This document shows positions 9,779-16,406 of a stretch of 43,438 bases of DNA, in pieces; position 1 is the stretch's first letter; each line of letters opens with the position of its first letter. The position numbers and the translations under genes were made by a program. The DNA lies in contig JADJBL010000041.1 in the NCBI GenBank assembly GCA_016703765.1, forward strand, positions 1-43,438, read 5' to 3'. The stretch is from Saprospirales bacterium. Lineage in GTDB: Bacteria; Bacteroidota; Bacteroidia; Chitinophagales; Saprospiraceae. Below the pieces are notes generated by a model, which worked only from the letters and a program-made list of their open reading frames with translations, was not told where the DNA came from and made no database searches.

Positions 9779-10096
9779 ATGAGAAGAGATGTTTTCCAAG
9801 CAATTGCAGACCCGACGAGGCGGGCGATATTGAGCCTCCTGGCCTTGCATGCCATGACCCCCAACGCCCTTGCAGAACATTTTTCCAGCAGCAGACAGGC
9901 GGTATCCAAACACATTAAGATCCTTGCCGAGTGCCAGCTTGTAAACCAACAAGAAGCCGGCAGGGAGATTTACTATCACTTTAACCCACAGAAAATGAAG
10001 GAAATAGCCGACTGGCTGCAGCCTTTCCAGCAAATGTGGGATGACAAACTGAACAACCTCGATTCCTTACTGCATAACTTAAAAACCAAGCCATGA
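9779..10096 (+). CDS. ArsR/SmtB-family winged-helix repressor
   Basis: 105 residues from the ATG at 9779; the open frame begins at 9734 but MRRDVFQAIADPTRRAILS is the canonical N-terminus. The wHTH recognition region is NALAEHFSSSRQAVSKHIKI, followed by the wing GREIYYHFNPQKM. No Cys metal-binding pair (the CxC of ArsR/SmtB) is present. This belongs to the subgroup paired with AHSA1/SRPBCC proteins. Its stop overlaps the start of the SRPBCC gene by four bases (ATGA), so they are translationally coupled. It likely represses its own operon. Confidence 0.92.
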   Translation: MRRDVFQAIADPTRRAILSLLALHAMTPNALAEHFSSSRQAVSKHIKILAECQLVNQQEAGREIYYHFNPQKMKEIADWLQPFQQMWDDKLNNLDSLLHNLKTKP

Positions 10097-10578
10097 CCAA
10101 GACCATTTTTTCAAAAGACCCGGCTAATAAGAGAATGCTCATCCAAAGAGCGTTTTCCGCACCCCTCGAACAGGTATGGAAAGCCTGGACCGATAGCGCC
10201 CTGCTCGATCAATGGTGGGCGCCCAAACCCTGGAAAGCCGTTACCAAAAGCATGGAGTTCAAGGAAGGAGGGGTGTGGCTTTACTACATGCAAGGGCCGG
10301 AGGGAGAACAATCCTGGGCAAAAGCAACCTATAAGAACATCATTCCCCTGAAGAGCTTTGAGGCGGTCGACGCGTTTTGCGATGAGCAGGGTGTTGACAG
10401 CGCCGAATTCCCGAGCATGCAATGGAAAACTGCCTTCAAAACATCGGAGAAGGGTACATTCGTAGAAATTGAAATCACCTTTTCGAGCCCCGAAGACATG
10501 GAAAAAATCATAGAACTGGGCTTCCAGGAAGGATTTGCAGCCGCTCACGACAACCTCGACGAGTTGCTGGCAAATTAG
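10093..10578 (+). CDS. SRPBCC / AHSA1-like domain protein
   Basis: 161 residues. Typical AHSA1 features: RAFSAPLEQVWKAWTDSALL near the N-terminus, DQWWAPKPW, FKEGGVWLYYMQGPEG, and the long C-terminal helix GFQEGFAAAHDNLDELL. These START-fold proteins hold a hydrophobic ligand in a deep cavity. The ArsR-AHSA1 arrangement is common but the ligand is rarely known. Four-base overlap with the ArsR repressor gene. One of four SRPBCC proteins in this window. Confidence 0.9.
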   Translation: MTKTIFSKDPANKRMLIQRAFSAPLEQVWKAWTDSALLDQWWAPKPWKAVTKSMEFKEGGVWLYYMQGPEGEQSWAKATYKNIIPLKSFEAVDAFCDEQGVDSAEFPSMQWKTAFKTSEKGTFVEIEITFSSPEDMEKIIELGFQEGFAAAHDNLDELLAN

Positions 10579-10670
10579 GATACCCCTCTCATGCTATCGA
10601 CAACTTTGACAAGCAGCATGTTGTTTTGAAAAGGACGTATCAGAACCTAACCTTATTAAAAACAACAAGC

Positions 10671-11087
10671 ATGAGAATCCTCTACTTTTTTCTGGCGATT
10701 TCCCTGGCAGGGTGTAATGTCGACGTGCCGCAAAGCGAAACGATTACCTCTCCGGATACCCTGGCTGTCCAGGCTAAGCCTGGAAAAATATACTCCAACG
10801 AGCGGTTCAAAGAAGTGACCGTGGAAAAAATCGGGGAGCATGAATTCAGGATACAGGGCAAGGGGCAAATTTTTGAAGCAAGCTTTAGCTGGGTTGTGGA
10901 GGATGGCCACCAGGAGCTCCAACAGGGCTTCGAAATGACCGATGCCGGCGCTCCGGAATGGGGAAATTTTGACTTCACGGTCGACGTAGAGAAAAAACGC
11001 GCGAATTCGACGCTGCTTCTCATCTTGTTCGAATCAAGCGCAGAAGATGGAAGCCGTCAATATGAATTGCCGCTTTTTCTTTATTAA
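10671..11087 (+). CDS. Gmad2 (Ig-like) domain lipoprotein
   Basis: 138 residues from the ATG at 10671, which gives a lipoprotein signal (MRILYFFLAISLAGC, lipobox LAGC). The mature part from about residue 50 matches the Gmad2 immunoglobulin-like domain: IQGKGQIFEASFSWVVEDGH, GAPEWGNFDFTV, and LFESSAEDGS before a final strand. Gmad2 was named from Bacillus germination proteins but occurs in many exported proteins as a small binding domain. Periplasmic or outer-membrane anchored. Stand-alone, 51 bases before the SDR gene. Confidence 0.75.
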   Translation: MRILYFFLAISLAGCNVDVPQSETITSPDTLAVQAKPGKIYSNERFKEVTVEKIGEHEFRIQGKGQIFEASFSWVVEDGHQELQQGFEMTDAGAPEWGNFDFTVDVEKKRANSTLLLILFESSAEDGSRQYELPLFLY

Positions 11088-11138
11088 GTTCTTTAACACA
11101 CGTTGTTTTAAAAGCGCGCGTCCGAACAGCTTATTGCC

Positions 11139-12569
11139 ATGAAAATTCTGCTCACAGGGGTAACAGGGTATATTGCGCAACGCTTGTTGCCCGTTTTATT
11201 GCAGCATGGACACCATGTGGTCTGCTGCGTAAGGGACAAGAACCGGTTTAATACCCATAACTACCCTGCGGAAAATCTCCGCGTAATCGAGGCCGATTTC
11301 CTGGATAAGGGAAGTTTGCAAAATCTTCCCGACGACATTGACGCGGCCTTCTACCTGATCCATTCGATGTCCACCAAAACCGGCGATTTTGAAGATTTGG
11401 AGCAGGAGTGCGCCATGAATTTCAAAGAGAGAATTCAAAAAACCAGGGCCAAACAGGTCATTTACCTAAGTGGGATCATAAATGAAGCTGAATTGTCAAA
11501 GCATCTATCATCCCGCAAAAACGTGGAAGATATTTTGGCCGGATCCACTTTTGCGCTTACTACCTTGAGGGCCGGAATCATTGTAGGGTCGGGCAGCGCT
11601 TCCTTTGAGATCATTCGCGATTTGGTGGAAAAGCTACCTGTTATGATTACCCCGCGTTGGCTGAAAACCAAATGCCAGCCTATAGCGATACGCAATGTCG
11701 TCGAATTTTTAAGCGGCGTAATCGGCAAAACCGAAACGTATAATAAGAGCTACGATATTGGCGGACCAGACATCTTAAGCTATAAAGAGATGTTGCTGCG
11801 TTTTGCCATGATCAGGGGGCTGAAGAGGCGGATATATGTAGTGCCCGTTATGACCCCCAAAATCTCCTCGTATTGGTTGTATTTCGTCACGGCAACGTCG
11901 TTTGCCCTGGCTAAGAATCTTGTAACCAGCATGAAGATCGAAGTGATATGCAAGCCCAACAACCTGGCATCCCTTCTCGGCATTTCCTTAATCGACTACG
12001 ACACCTCCATCAGACTTGCTTTCGACAAGATTGAGCAAAACCAGGTACTGTCCAGCTGGAAAGATGCTCAAACCAGCGACCTTCTGAAAAAAGGTATTTC
12101 CCAATACATCGAGGTTCCGGTTAACGGATGTTTTAAGGATATTCGAAAGGCCCCCTTGAAAAGCGCAGAAAGCGCCCTTAGAAAGATTTGGGCCATCGGA
12201 GGCAAAACAGGCTGGTATTACGGCAACTGGCTTTGGGAGATCAGAGGGTTTTTAGACCAACTGGTGGGCGGCGTAGGCATGAGAAGGGGGAGGAAAAGCG
12301 AAAGCGAAATTTCAGCAGGCGAGGCCTTGGATTTTTGGAGGGTGCTATTGGCCAACAAAGGAGAAAAACGATTATTGCTGTATGCCGAAATGAAGTTGCC
12401 GGGGGAGGCATGGCTGGAGTTTAAGATTGATGAAAATAATATATTGACCCAAACTGCTACCTTCAGGCCGCTTGGTATACTTGGCCGGCTTTACTGGTAT
12501 TCCGTTCTCCCCTTTCACGGCCTTATTTTTAACGGAATGATCAAAAATATAGCAAAAGCCGGGGTCTAA
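11139..12569 (+). CDS. SDR-family NAD(P)-binding protein with DUF2867 domain
   Basis: 476 residues. The N-terminal ~300 residues are an atypical short-chain dehydrogenase with Rossmann motif LLTGVTGYIAQRLLPVLLQ (TGxxGxI) and YLIHSM / VIYLSGI strands. The C-terminal ~150 residues match DUF2867 (RKIWAIGGKTGWYYGNWLWE, then DFWRV, YAEMKLPGEAWLEF, TATFRPLGILGRLYWYSV). The fused form is common in Bacteroidota and Proteobacteria and is annotated only as NAD(P)H-binding protein. The substrate is unknown; the START-like C-terminal part suggests a bulky ligand, which is inference. Confidence 0.9.
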   Translation: MKILLTGVTGYIAQRLLPVLLQHGHHVVCCVRDKNRFNTHNYPAENLRVIEADFLDKGSLQNLPDDIDAAFYLIHSMSTKTGDFEDLEQECAMNFKERIQKTRAKQVIYLSGIINEAELSKHLSSRKNVEDILAGSTFALTTLRAGIIVGSGSASFEIIRDLVEKLPVMITPRWLKTKCQPIAIRNVVEFLSGVIGKTETYNKSYDIGGPDILSYKEMLLRFAMIRGLKRRIYVVPVMTPKISSYWLYFVTATSFALAKNLVTSMKIEVICKPNNLASLLGISLIDYDTSIRLAFDKIEQNQVLSSWKDAQTSDLLKKGISQYIEVPVNGCFKDIRKAPLKSAESALRKIWAIGGKTGWYYGNWLWEIRGFLDQLVGGVGMRRGRKSESEISAGEALDFWRVLLANKGEKRLLLYAEMKLPGEAWLEFKIDENNILTQTATFRPLGILGRLYWYSVLPFHGLIFNGMIKNIAKAGV

Positions 12570-12611
12570 AGCTGGTATCATCTGCAAACAAGCCCTCCCC
12601 CGCCCGAGGCT

Positions 12612-12641
12612 TTTGCGCTCCATAGTTTTTCGTTATCTTTA
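12612..12641 (+). promoter_or_regulatory. Candidate promoter of the pyrimidine catabolism operon
   Basis: TTTG at 12612-12615, an 18-base spacer and TATCTTTA at 12634-12641 (one mismatch to TAnnTTTG). Predicted start near 12648, with a leader of about 20 bases to the ATG at 12669. It is the only good promoter match upstream of the long co-directional run that ends at 23065. Confidence 0.5.
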
Positions 12642-12668
12642 TACCGTTCCCCGAAAAACCAAAGCCCC

Positions 12669-13106
12669 ATGGATCCATTCCTGGAAGCAGCCATTGAAGA
12701 AGCGAGAATAGGATTGGCCGAGGGCGGAATCCCAATCGGATCGGTCCTGGTATACGAGGGCCGCATTCTCGGCAGAGGGCACAATCGAAGAATCCAGAAT
12801 GGAAGCGCAGTGCTCCACGCCGAAATGGATGCCCTGGAGCAGGCGGGCAGGCAAACCGCCGCCGTTTACCGCAAATGTTCCCTGTACACCACCTTGTCGC
12901 CCTGTTCCATGTGCAGCGGGGCCATACTTCTATACGGTATCCCGAAAGTAACGATCGGAGAAAACGAGAGCTTCCTGGGGGAGGAGGAATTATTGAAGTC
13001 CAGAGGGGTGGAAATAGTGCTTGCGGATAATGAAATCTGCAAGGCATTGATGCGGGATTTTATCCGGGAACACCCGGAGTTGTGGCAGGAGGATATTGGG
13101 GAGTAA
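12669..13106 (+). CDS. Cytosine deaminase, fungal (Fcy1-like) zinc type
   Basis: 145 residues of the cytidine/deoxycytidylate deaminase fold. Zinc site: His50-Ala-Glu52 (LHAEMDALEQAGR) and Cys79/Cys82 in LSPCSMC. The protein resembles yeast cytosine deaminase along its whole length: GGIPIGS, LGRGHNRRIQNGSA, LYTTLSPCSMCSGAILLYGI, GEN..F, RGVEIVLADNEICKALM and the C-terminal WQEDIGE, whose Asp is a substrate contact in the yeast enzyme. Predicted reaction: cytosine to uracil plus ammonia (EC 3.5.4.1). Bacteria usually use the unrelated CodA amidohydrolase. First gene of the operon, feeding uracil to PreTA. Cytoplasmic. Confidence 0.88.
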   Translation: MDPFLEAAIEEARIGLAEGGIPIGSVLVYEGRILGRGHNRRIQNGSAVLHAEMDALEQAGRQTAAVYRKCSLYTTLSPCSMCSGAILLYGIPKVTIGENESFLGEEELLKSRGVEIVLADNEICKALMRDFIREHPELWQEDIGE

Positions 13107-13110
13107 TACA

Positions 13111-13136
13111 GGGATTGGAGGGGATTGGAGGGGATT
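13111..13136. repeat. 10-bp tandem repeat before the dehydrogenase gene
   Basis: GGGATTGGAG at 13111-13120 and 13121-13130 plus GGGATT at 13131-13136. Purine-rich (GGAG), 16-40 bases before the ATG at 13152, so it could act as a displaced or multiple ribosome-binding site. Confidence 0.7.
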
Positions 13137-13151
13137 ATTAAATCAGACATT

Positions 13152-14618
13152 ATGGATAGAGCAATGGCGCCCGAAGAGGTTCAAAACTTTATTAACGGGA
13201 GTTTTAAGGCCTCCGGATCGGACAAGTTAGACGTGATCAGCCCGCTCGACGGGCAGGTGATTTCAGCGGTTCCCCTTTCCGGGTATGCCGATCTGGACGA
13301 AGCGGTTCAGGCGGCAAAAAAGACTTTCCCCACCTGGTCCGCCCAGACCTTGAAAGAGCGGGTCCAATTCATTTTCAGGTACCGCAATTTGCTGCTTCGC
13401 GACAGGGAGGAACTCTCTGCGCTCATTCAATTGGAGAATGGGAAGACCCTCGATGAAGCCCGGGCCGAGGTCGATAAAAGCATCGAATTGTGCGAATTCG
13501 CCTGCTCCATGCCCCAGATCGCGAGCCACGAAGTGCAGGAGGTGAGCAAAGGCGTGGAGTGCAGGATCGAACGCAAACCGCTCGGCGTGGTAGCCTCTAT
13601 TACGCCTTTCAATTTTCCGCTCATGGTCCCAAACTGGACCATTCCCAACGCCCTGGTATTGGGCAATTGTATGATCTTAAAACCCTCCGAGATCGTGCCG
13701 CTCAGCGCCCTACGCCTGGCTGCGCTCTTGCAGGAGGCCGGGCTTCCCGCCGGCGTTTTCAGCGTGGTAAACGGGGGCCGCGAGATGGTGGAAGCCATCT
13801 GCGACCACCCCGATATTCAGGCCGTGTCGTTTGTGGGCTCTACGAAGGTGGCCAAGATCGTCTACCGCCGGGCCACCTCAAATCTGAAGCGCTGCCTGGC
13901 GCTGGGCGGCGCCAAAAACCACCTGATCGTCATGCCCGACGCTAACCTGGAAATGACGGCCTCCAATGTGGTGGCCTCCATGTCGGGCTGCGCAGGTCAG
14001 CGCTGCATGGCCGCTGCGGTGATGATCGGCGTCGACCGGGTACAGCCGATCATCGACCGGATGTGCGAGGAAGCCAGGAAGATCATTCCCGGCAAACATT
14101 TGGGCGCCGTGATCAGCAAGGAAGCCAAAGCGCGCATCGAAAAGTACATCGACGAAGCCGAAAAAGCCGGCGCCAAAGTGCTGGTGGATGGTAGACATGC
14201 CACCGTCCCCGATAAAGAAGGCGGCTTCTACGTAGGTCCCACGATCGTGGACTACGTGACGCCGGATATGCCCATCGCCCGCGAGGAAGTCTTCGGACCG
14301 GTGATCGCCATCATCCGCGCCAAAGACCTCGACGAGGCCATCGCAATCGAAAATGCCTCCCCTTACGGAAATGCCGCCGCGGTTTTTACCGAAAACGGCG
14401 GGTTTGCCAAGGAGGTCATGGAGCGCGCCAGTGCAGGCATGATCGGCGTCAATATAGGCGTTCCGGTGCCACGCGAGCCCTTCCCTTTCGGCGGATGGAA
14501 CGATTCAAAATTCGGCGTCTGCGACATCACTGGAAAAAGCTCGGTAGAGTTCTGGACCCAGAACAAAAAGACTTCCGTAAAATGGAACCCGGAAGCCAGG
14601 ACGAATTGGATGAGTTAG
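13152..14618 (+). CDS. mmsA: CoA-acylating (methyl)malonate-semialdehyde dehydrogenase
   Basis: 488 residues from the ATG at 13152 (an open TTG at 13125 and an ATG at 13164 are alternatives). Aldehyde dehydrogenase fold: TPFNFPLMVPNW, GNCMILKPSE, VSFVGSTKVAK and catalytic Cys285 in GCAGQRCMA. Family-specific signs of MMSDH are ALGGAKNHLIVMPDA and GVPVPREPFPFGGWNDSKFG. These enzymes convert malonate semialdehyde to acetyl-CoA and methylmalonate semialdehyde to propionyl-CoA with loss of CO2 (EC 1.2.1.27 type). Here it is the last step: uracil yields beta-alanine then malonate semialdehyde, and thymine the methyl homologue. Gap of 45 bases from the deaminase. Confidence 0.92.
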   Translation: MDRAMAPEEVQNFINGSFKASGSDKLDVISPLDGQVISAVPLSGYADLDEAVQAAKKTFPTWSAQTLKERVQFIFRYRNLLLRDREELSALIQLENGKTLDEARAEVDKSIELCEFACSMPQIASHEVQEVSKGVECRIERKPLGVVASITPFNFPLMVPNWTIPNALVLGNCMILKPSEIVPLSALRLAALLQEAGLPAGVFSVVNGGREMVEAICDHPDIQAVSFVGSTKVAKIVYRRATSNLKRCLALGGAKNHLIVMPDANLEMTASNVVASMSGCAGQRCMAAAVMIGVDRVQPIIDRMCEEARKIIPGKHLGAVISKEAKARIEKYIDEAEKAGAKVLVDGRHATVPDKEGGFYVGPTIVDYVTPDMPIAREEVFGPVIAIIRAKDLDEAIAIENASPYGNAAAVFTENGGFAKEVMERASAGMIGVNIGVPVPREPFPFGGWNDSKFGVCDITGKSSVEFWTQNKKTSVKWNPEARTNWMS

Positions 14619-14622
14619 TATC

Positions 14623-14659
14623 ATTGAGTGATTGAGTGAGGGAGTGATTGAGTGATTCA
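14623..14659. repeat. Left 8-bp repeat array, arm of a 37-bp inverted repeat
   Basis: Four ATTGAGTG-type units (14623-14654) plus TTCA. The reverse complement of 14623-14659 matches 15067-15103 at 34 of 37 positions. It lies between the MMSDH stop and the four-helix-bundle gene. Confidence 0.9.
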
Positions 14660-14674
14660 AAAATACATTAAGCT

Positions 14675-15034
14675 ATGAAACAGGAAGAGTTTAACGAGCA
14701 ATTTCGGGGGCGAACGAAAAAGTTTGCGGTGGATGTGATAAGATATTGCAGTTTACTACCTCAGACACAGGCAACCCGGGTTATTATTTACCAATTGATA
14801 AAATCATCAACATCCGTAGCTGCAAATTATAGGGCGGCTTGTCGAGCTCGGTCAAAGGCCGAGTTCTATTCTAAAATGAGTATTGTGGTAGAGGAAGCAG
14901 ACGAAACTCAACTCTGGCTCGAAATGATTCATGATTCCCGAATTGATTCTTCCACTGAATTGGAGCGCCTTCAAAAGGAAATTCTCGAAATAGTCAAAGT
15001 CTGCTCAAAAGCCCGAAATACCGCTTCCGTATAA
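14675..15034 (+). CDS. Four-helix-bundle protein (23S rRNA intervening-sequence protein family)
   Basis: 119 residues, all helical. Family signature: FAVDVIRYCSLLPQTQATR, then IKSSTSVAANYRAACRARSK with FYSKMSIVVEEADETQLWLE, and a final helix of LQKEILEIVK. The family was first found in intervening sequences inserted in 23S rRNA genes (for example Leptospira) and also occurs free in Bacteroidota genomes; it forms a pentameric basic bundle and its role is unknown. It has no link to pyrimidine catabolism. It sits between 37-bp inverted repeats inside the operon, so I infer it travelled as a small cassette of about 480 bases. Confidence 0.9.
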   Translation: MKQEEFNEQFRGRTKKFAVDVIRYCSLLPQTQATRVIIYQLIKSSTSVAANYRAACRARSKAEFYSKMSIVVEEADETQLWLEMIHDSRIDSSTELERLQKEILEIVKVCSKARNTASV

Positions 15035-15103
15035 TCACTCACTTACCCAATCGCTCAATCACTCAATGAATCACTCAATCACCCAATCACTCAATCACTC
15101 AAT
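15035..15103. repeat. Right 8-bp repeat array reaching the aminotransferase start codon
   Basis: Eight TCACTCAA-type units (with TTACCCAA, TCGCTCAA and TCACCCAA variants) at 15035-15066 and 15071-15102, interrupted by TGAA at 15067-15070. The last unit ends in the A of the ATG at 15102. Positions 15067-15103 pair with 14623-14659. Confidence 0.9.
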
Positions 15104-16406
15104 GGACTACACCCTATTTTCCTGGTCGAAGCAATCGGGGTTGAACCCTATTCTTATCGACCACGCGAAGGGAGTGTATCTTTACGACTGCGATGGCAAG
15201 CGCTACCTCGATTTTTCGTCTCAATTGATGAATGTCAATATCGGCCATGGCGATCAGCGCATTACCGAGGCCGTGAGGCGGCAGATGGAGCAGGTGAGCT
15301 ACGTGTACCCGGGCATGGTGACCGATGTGCGCGGCGCACTGGGCAAAAAACTGGCCGAAATCAGCCCCGGCGACCTGACAAAAACCTTTTTCACCCTGGG
15401 CGGATCGGAGTCCATCGAAAATGCTATCAAACTGGCCAGGCTGTACACCGGACGGCACAAGATCATCACCCAATACCGCTCCTATCACGGCGGCACCTAC
15501 GGCGCCATCTCCGTGAGCGGCGACCCGCGCCGCTTTCCCATGGATGCGCAGCAAATACCGAACATCATCCGGGTGGAGAACCCCTATTTCTATCGCTGCC
15601 CCTGGAACTCCTCCACTCCGGAAGAATGCGGGGAAATGGCCCTTCGGAACCTGGAGCAGGTCATCCTCTACGAGAACCCCGACAACATCGCAGCCATTTT
15701 ATTCGAGGGCGAATCCGGTTCTTCCGGGTGCATCAAGTACCCGCCTTTTTATCTCAAAAAAGTAAAAGAACTCGCGCAACAACACGGCATTTTGCTCATC
15801 ATCGACGAGGTCATGAGCGGTTTTGGCCGCACCGGCAAATGGTTTGCCATCGAGCACCACGAGGTGGCGCCCGACATCATGTGCATGGCCAAAGGATTCA
15901 CCTCCGGGTATATTCCCCTGGGGGCGGTGATCGTGTCCGAACCCATCTCGCGGCATTTCGACGACAAGGTCATGGCTATCGGGCTCACTTACTCGGCCCA
16001 TGCGGTGGCCTGCGCAGCGGCTTTGGAAAATATCCGGATCATAGAAGAGGAGGGCATGGTGGACAATGCCGCCCGCATGGGGCGCTACCTGGAGTCGAAA
16101 GCGGAAGGTATGAAAGACAAGCACCCCTCCATCGGCGATTTCCGGACCACAGGCCTCCTGGGTTGTTTCGAACTGGTGAAAAACCGCCAGACGAAAGAAC
16201 CCATCACGCCCTGGAACGCGAAGCCCCAGGATATGGAAGTCACCAATAAAATGGCGGCTTCGATCCGGGCCAACGGGATGTTTACGTTTGTGCGCTGGAA
16301 CTGGATATTCACCGCGCCGCCGCTTTGTATCACCGAAGAGCAAATTGACGAAGGATTGGACATAATCAGCAAAGCCATTTCTATTGCCGATGAATACTGC
16401 CGATGA
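15102..16406 (+). CDS. Class III aminotransferase, probable beta-alanine aminotransferase
   Basis: 434 residues from the ATG at 15102. An in-frame ATG at 15066 would add NHSITQSLNHS, which is just translated repeat array, so I reject it. Fold-type I PLP enzyme: FTLGGSESIENAIKLARL (phosphate cup), YHGGTYGA, LLIIDEVMSGFGRTG with the pyridine-binding Asp, and Schiff-base Lys264 in MCMAKGFTSGYIPLGAV. Within this operon the expected job is beta-alanine (or beta-aminoisobutyrate) to malonate (or methylmalonate) semialdehyde, transferring the amino group to pyruvate or 2-oxoglutarate. The exact acceptor cannot be read from sequence. Overlaps the permease start by 17 bases. Confidence 0.87.
   Translation: MDYTLFSWSKQSGLNPILIDHAKGVYLYDCDGKRYLDFSSQLMNVNIGHGDQRITEAVRRQMEQVSYVYPGMVTDVRGALGKKLAEISPGDLTKTFFTLGGSESIENAIKLARLYTGRHKIITQYRSYHGGTYGAISVSGDPRRFPMDAQQIPNIIRVENPYFYRCPWNSSTPEECGEMALRNLEQVILYENPDNIAAILFEGESGSSGCIKYPPFYLKKVKELAQQHGILLIIDEVMSGFGRTGKWFAIEHHEVAPDIMCMAKGFTSGYIPLGAVIVSEPISRHFDDKVMAIGLTYSAHAVACAAALENIRIIEEEGMVDNAARMGRYLESKAEGMKDKHPSIGDFRTTGLLGCFELVKNRQTKEPITPWNAKPQDMEVTNKMAASIRANGMFTFVRWNWIFTAPPLCITEEQIDEGLDIISKAISIADEYCR

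Noticed and set aside
15066..15101. Upstream in-frame start for the aminotransferase
   Set aside because: The added residues are only the translation of the 8-bp repeat array; the family start fits the ATG at 15102.
14623..15103. Conventional insertion sequence
   Set aside because: No transposase is present; the only gene is a 119-residue four-helix bundle and the arms consist of simple 8-bp repeats.
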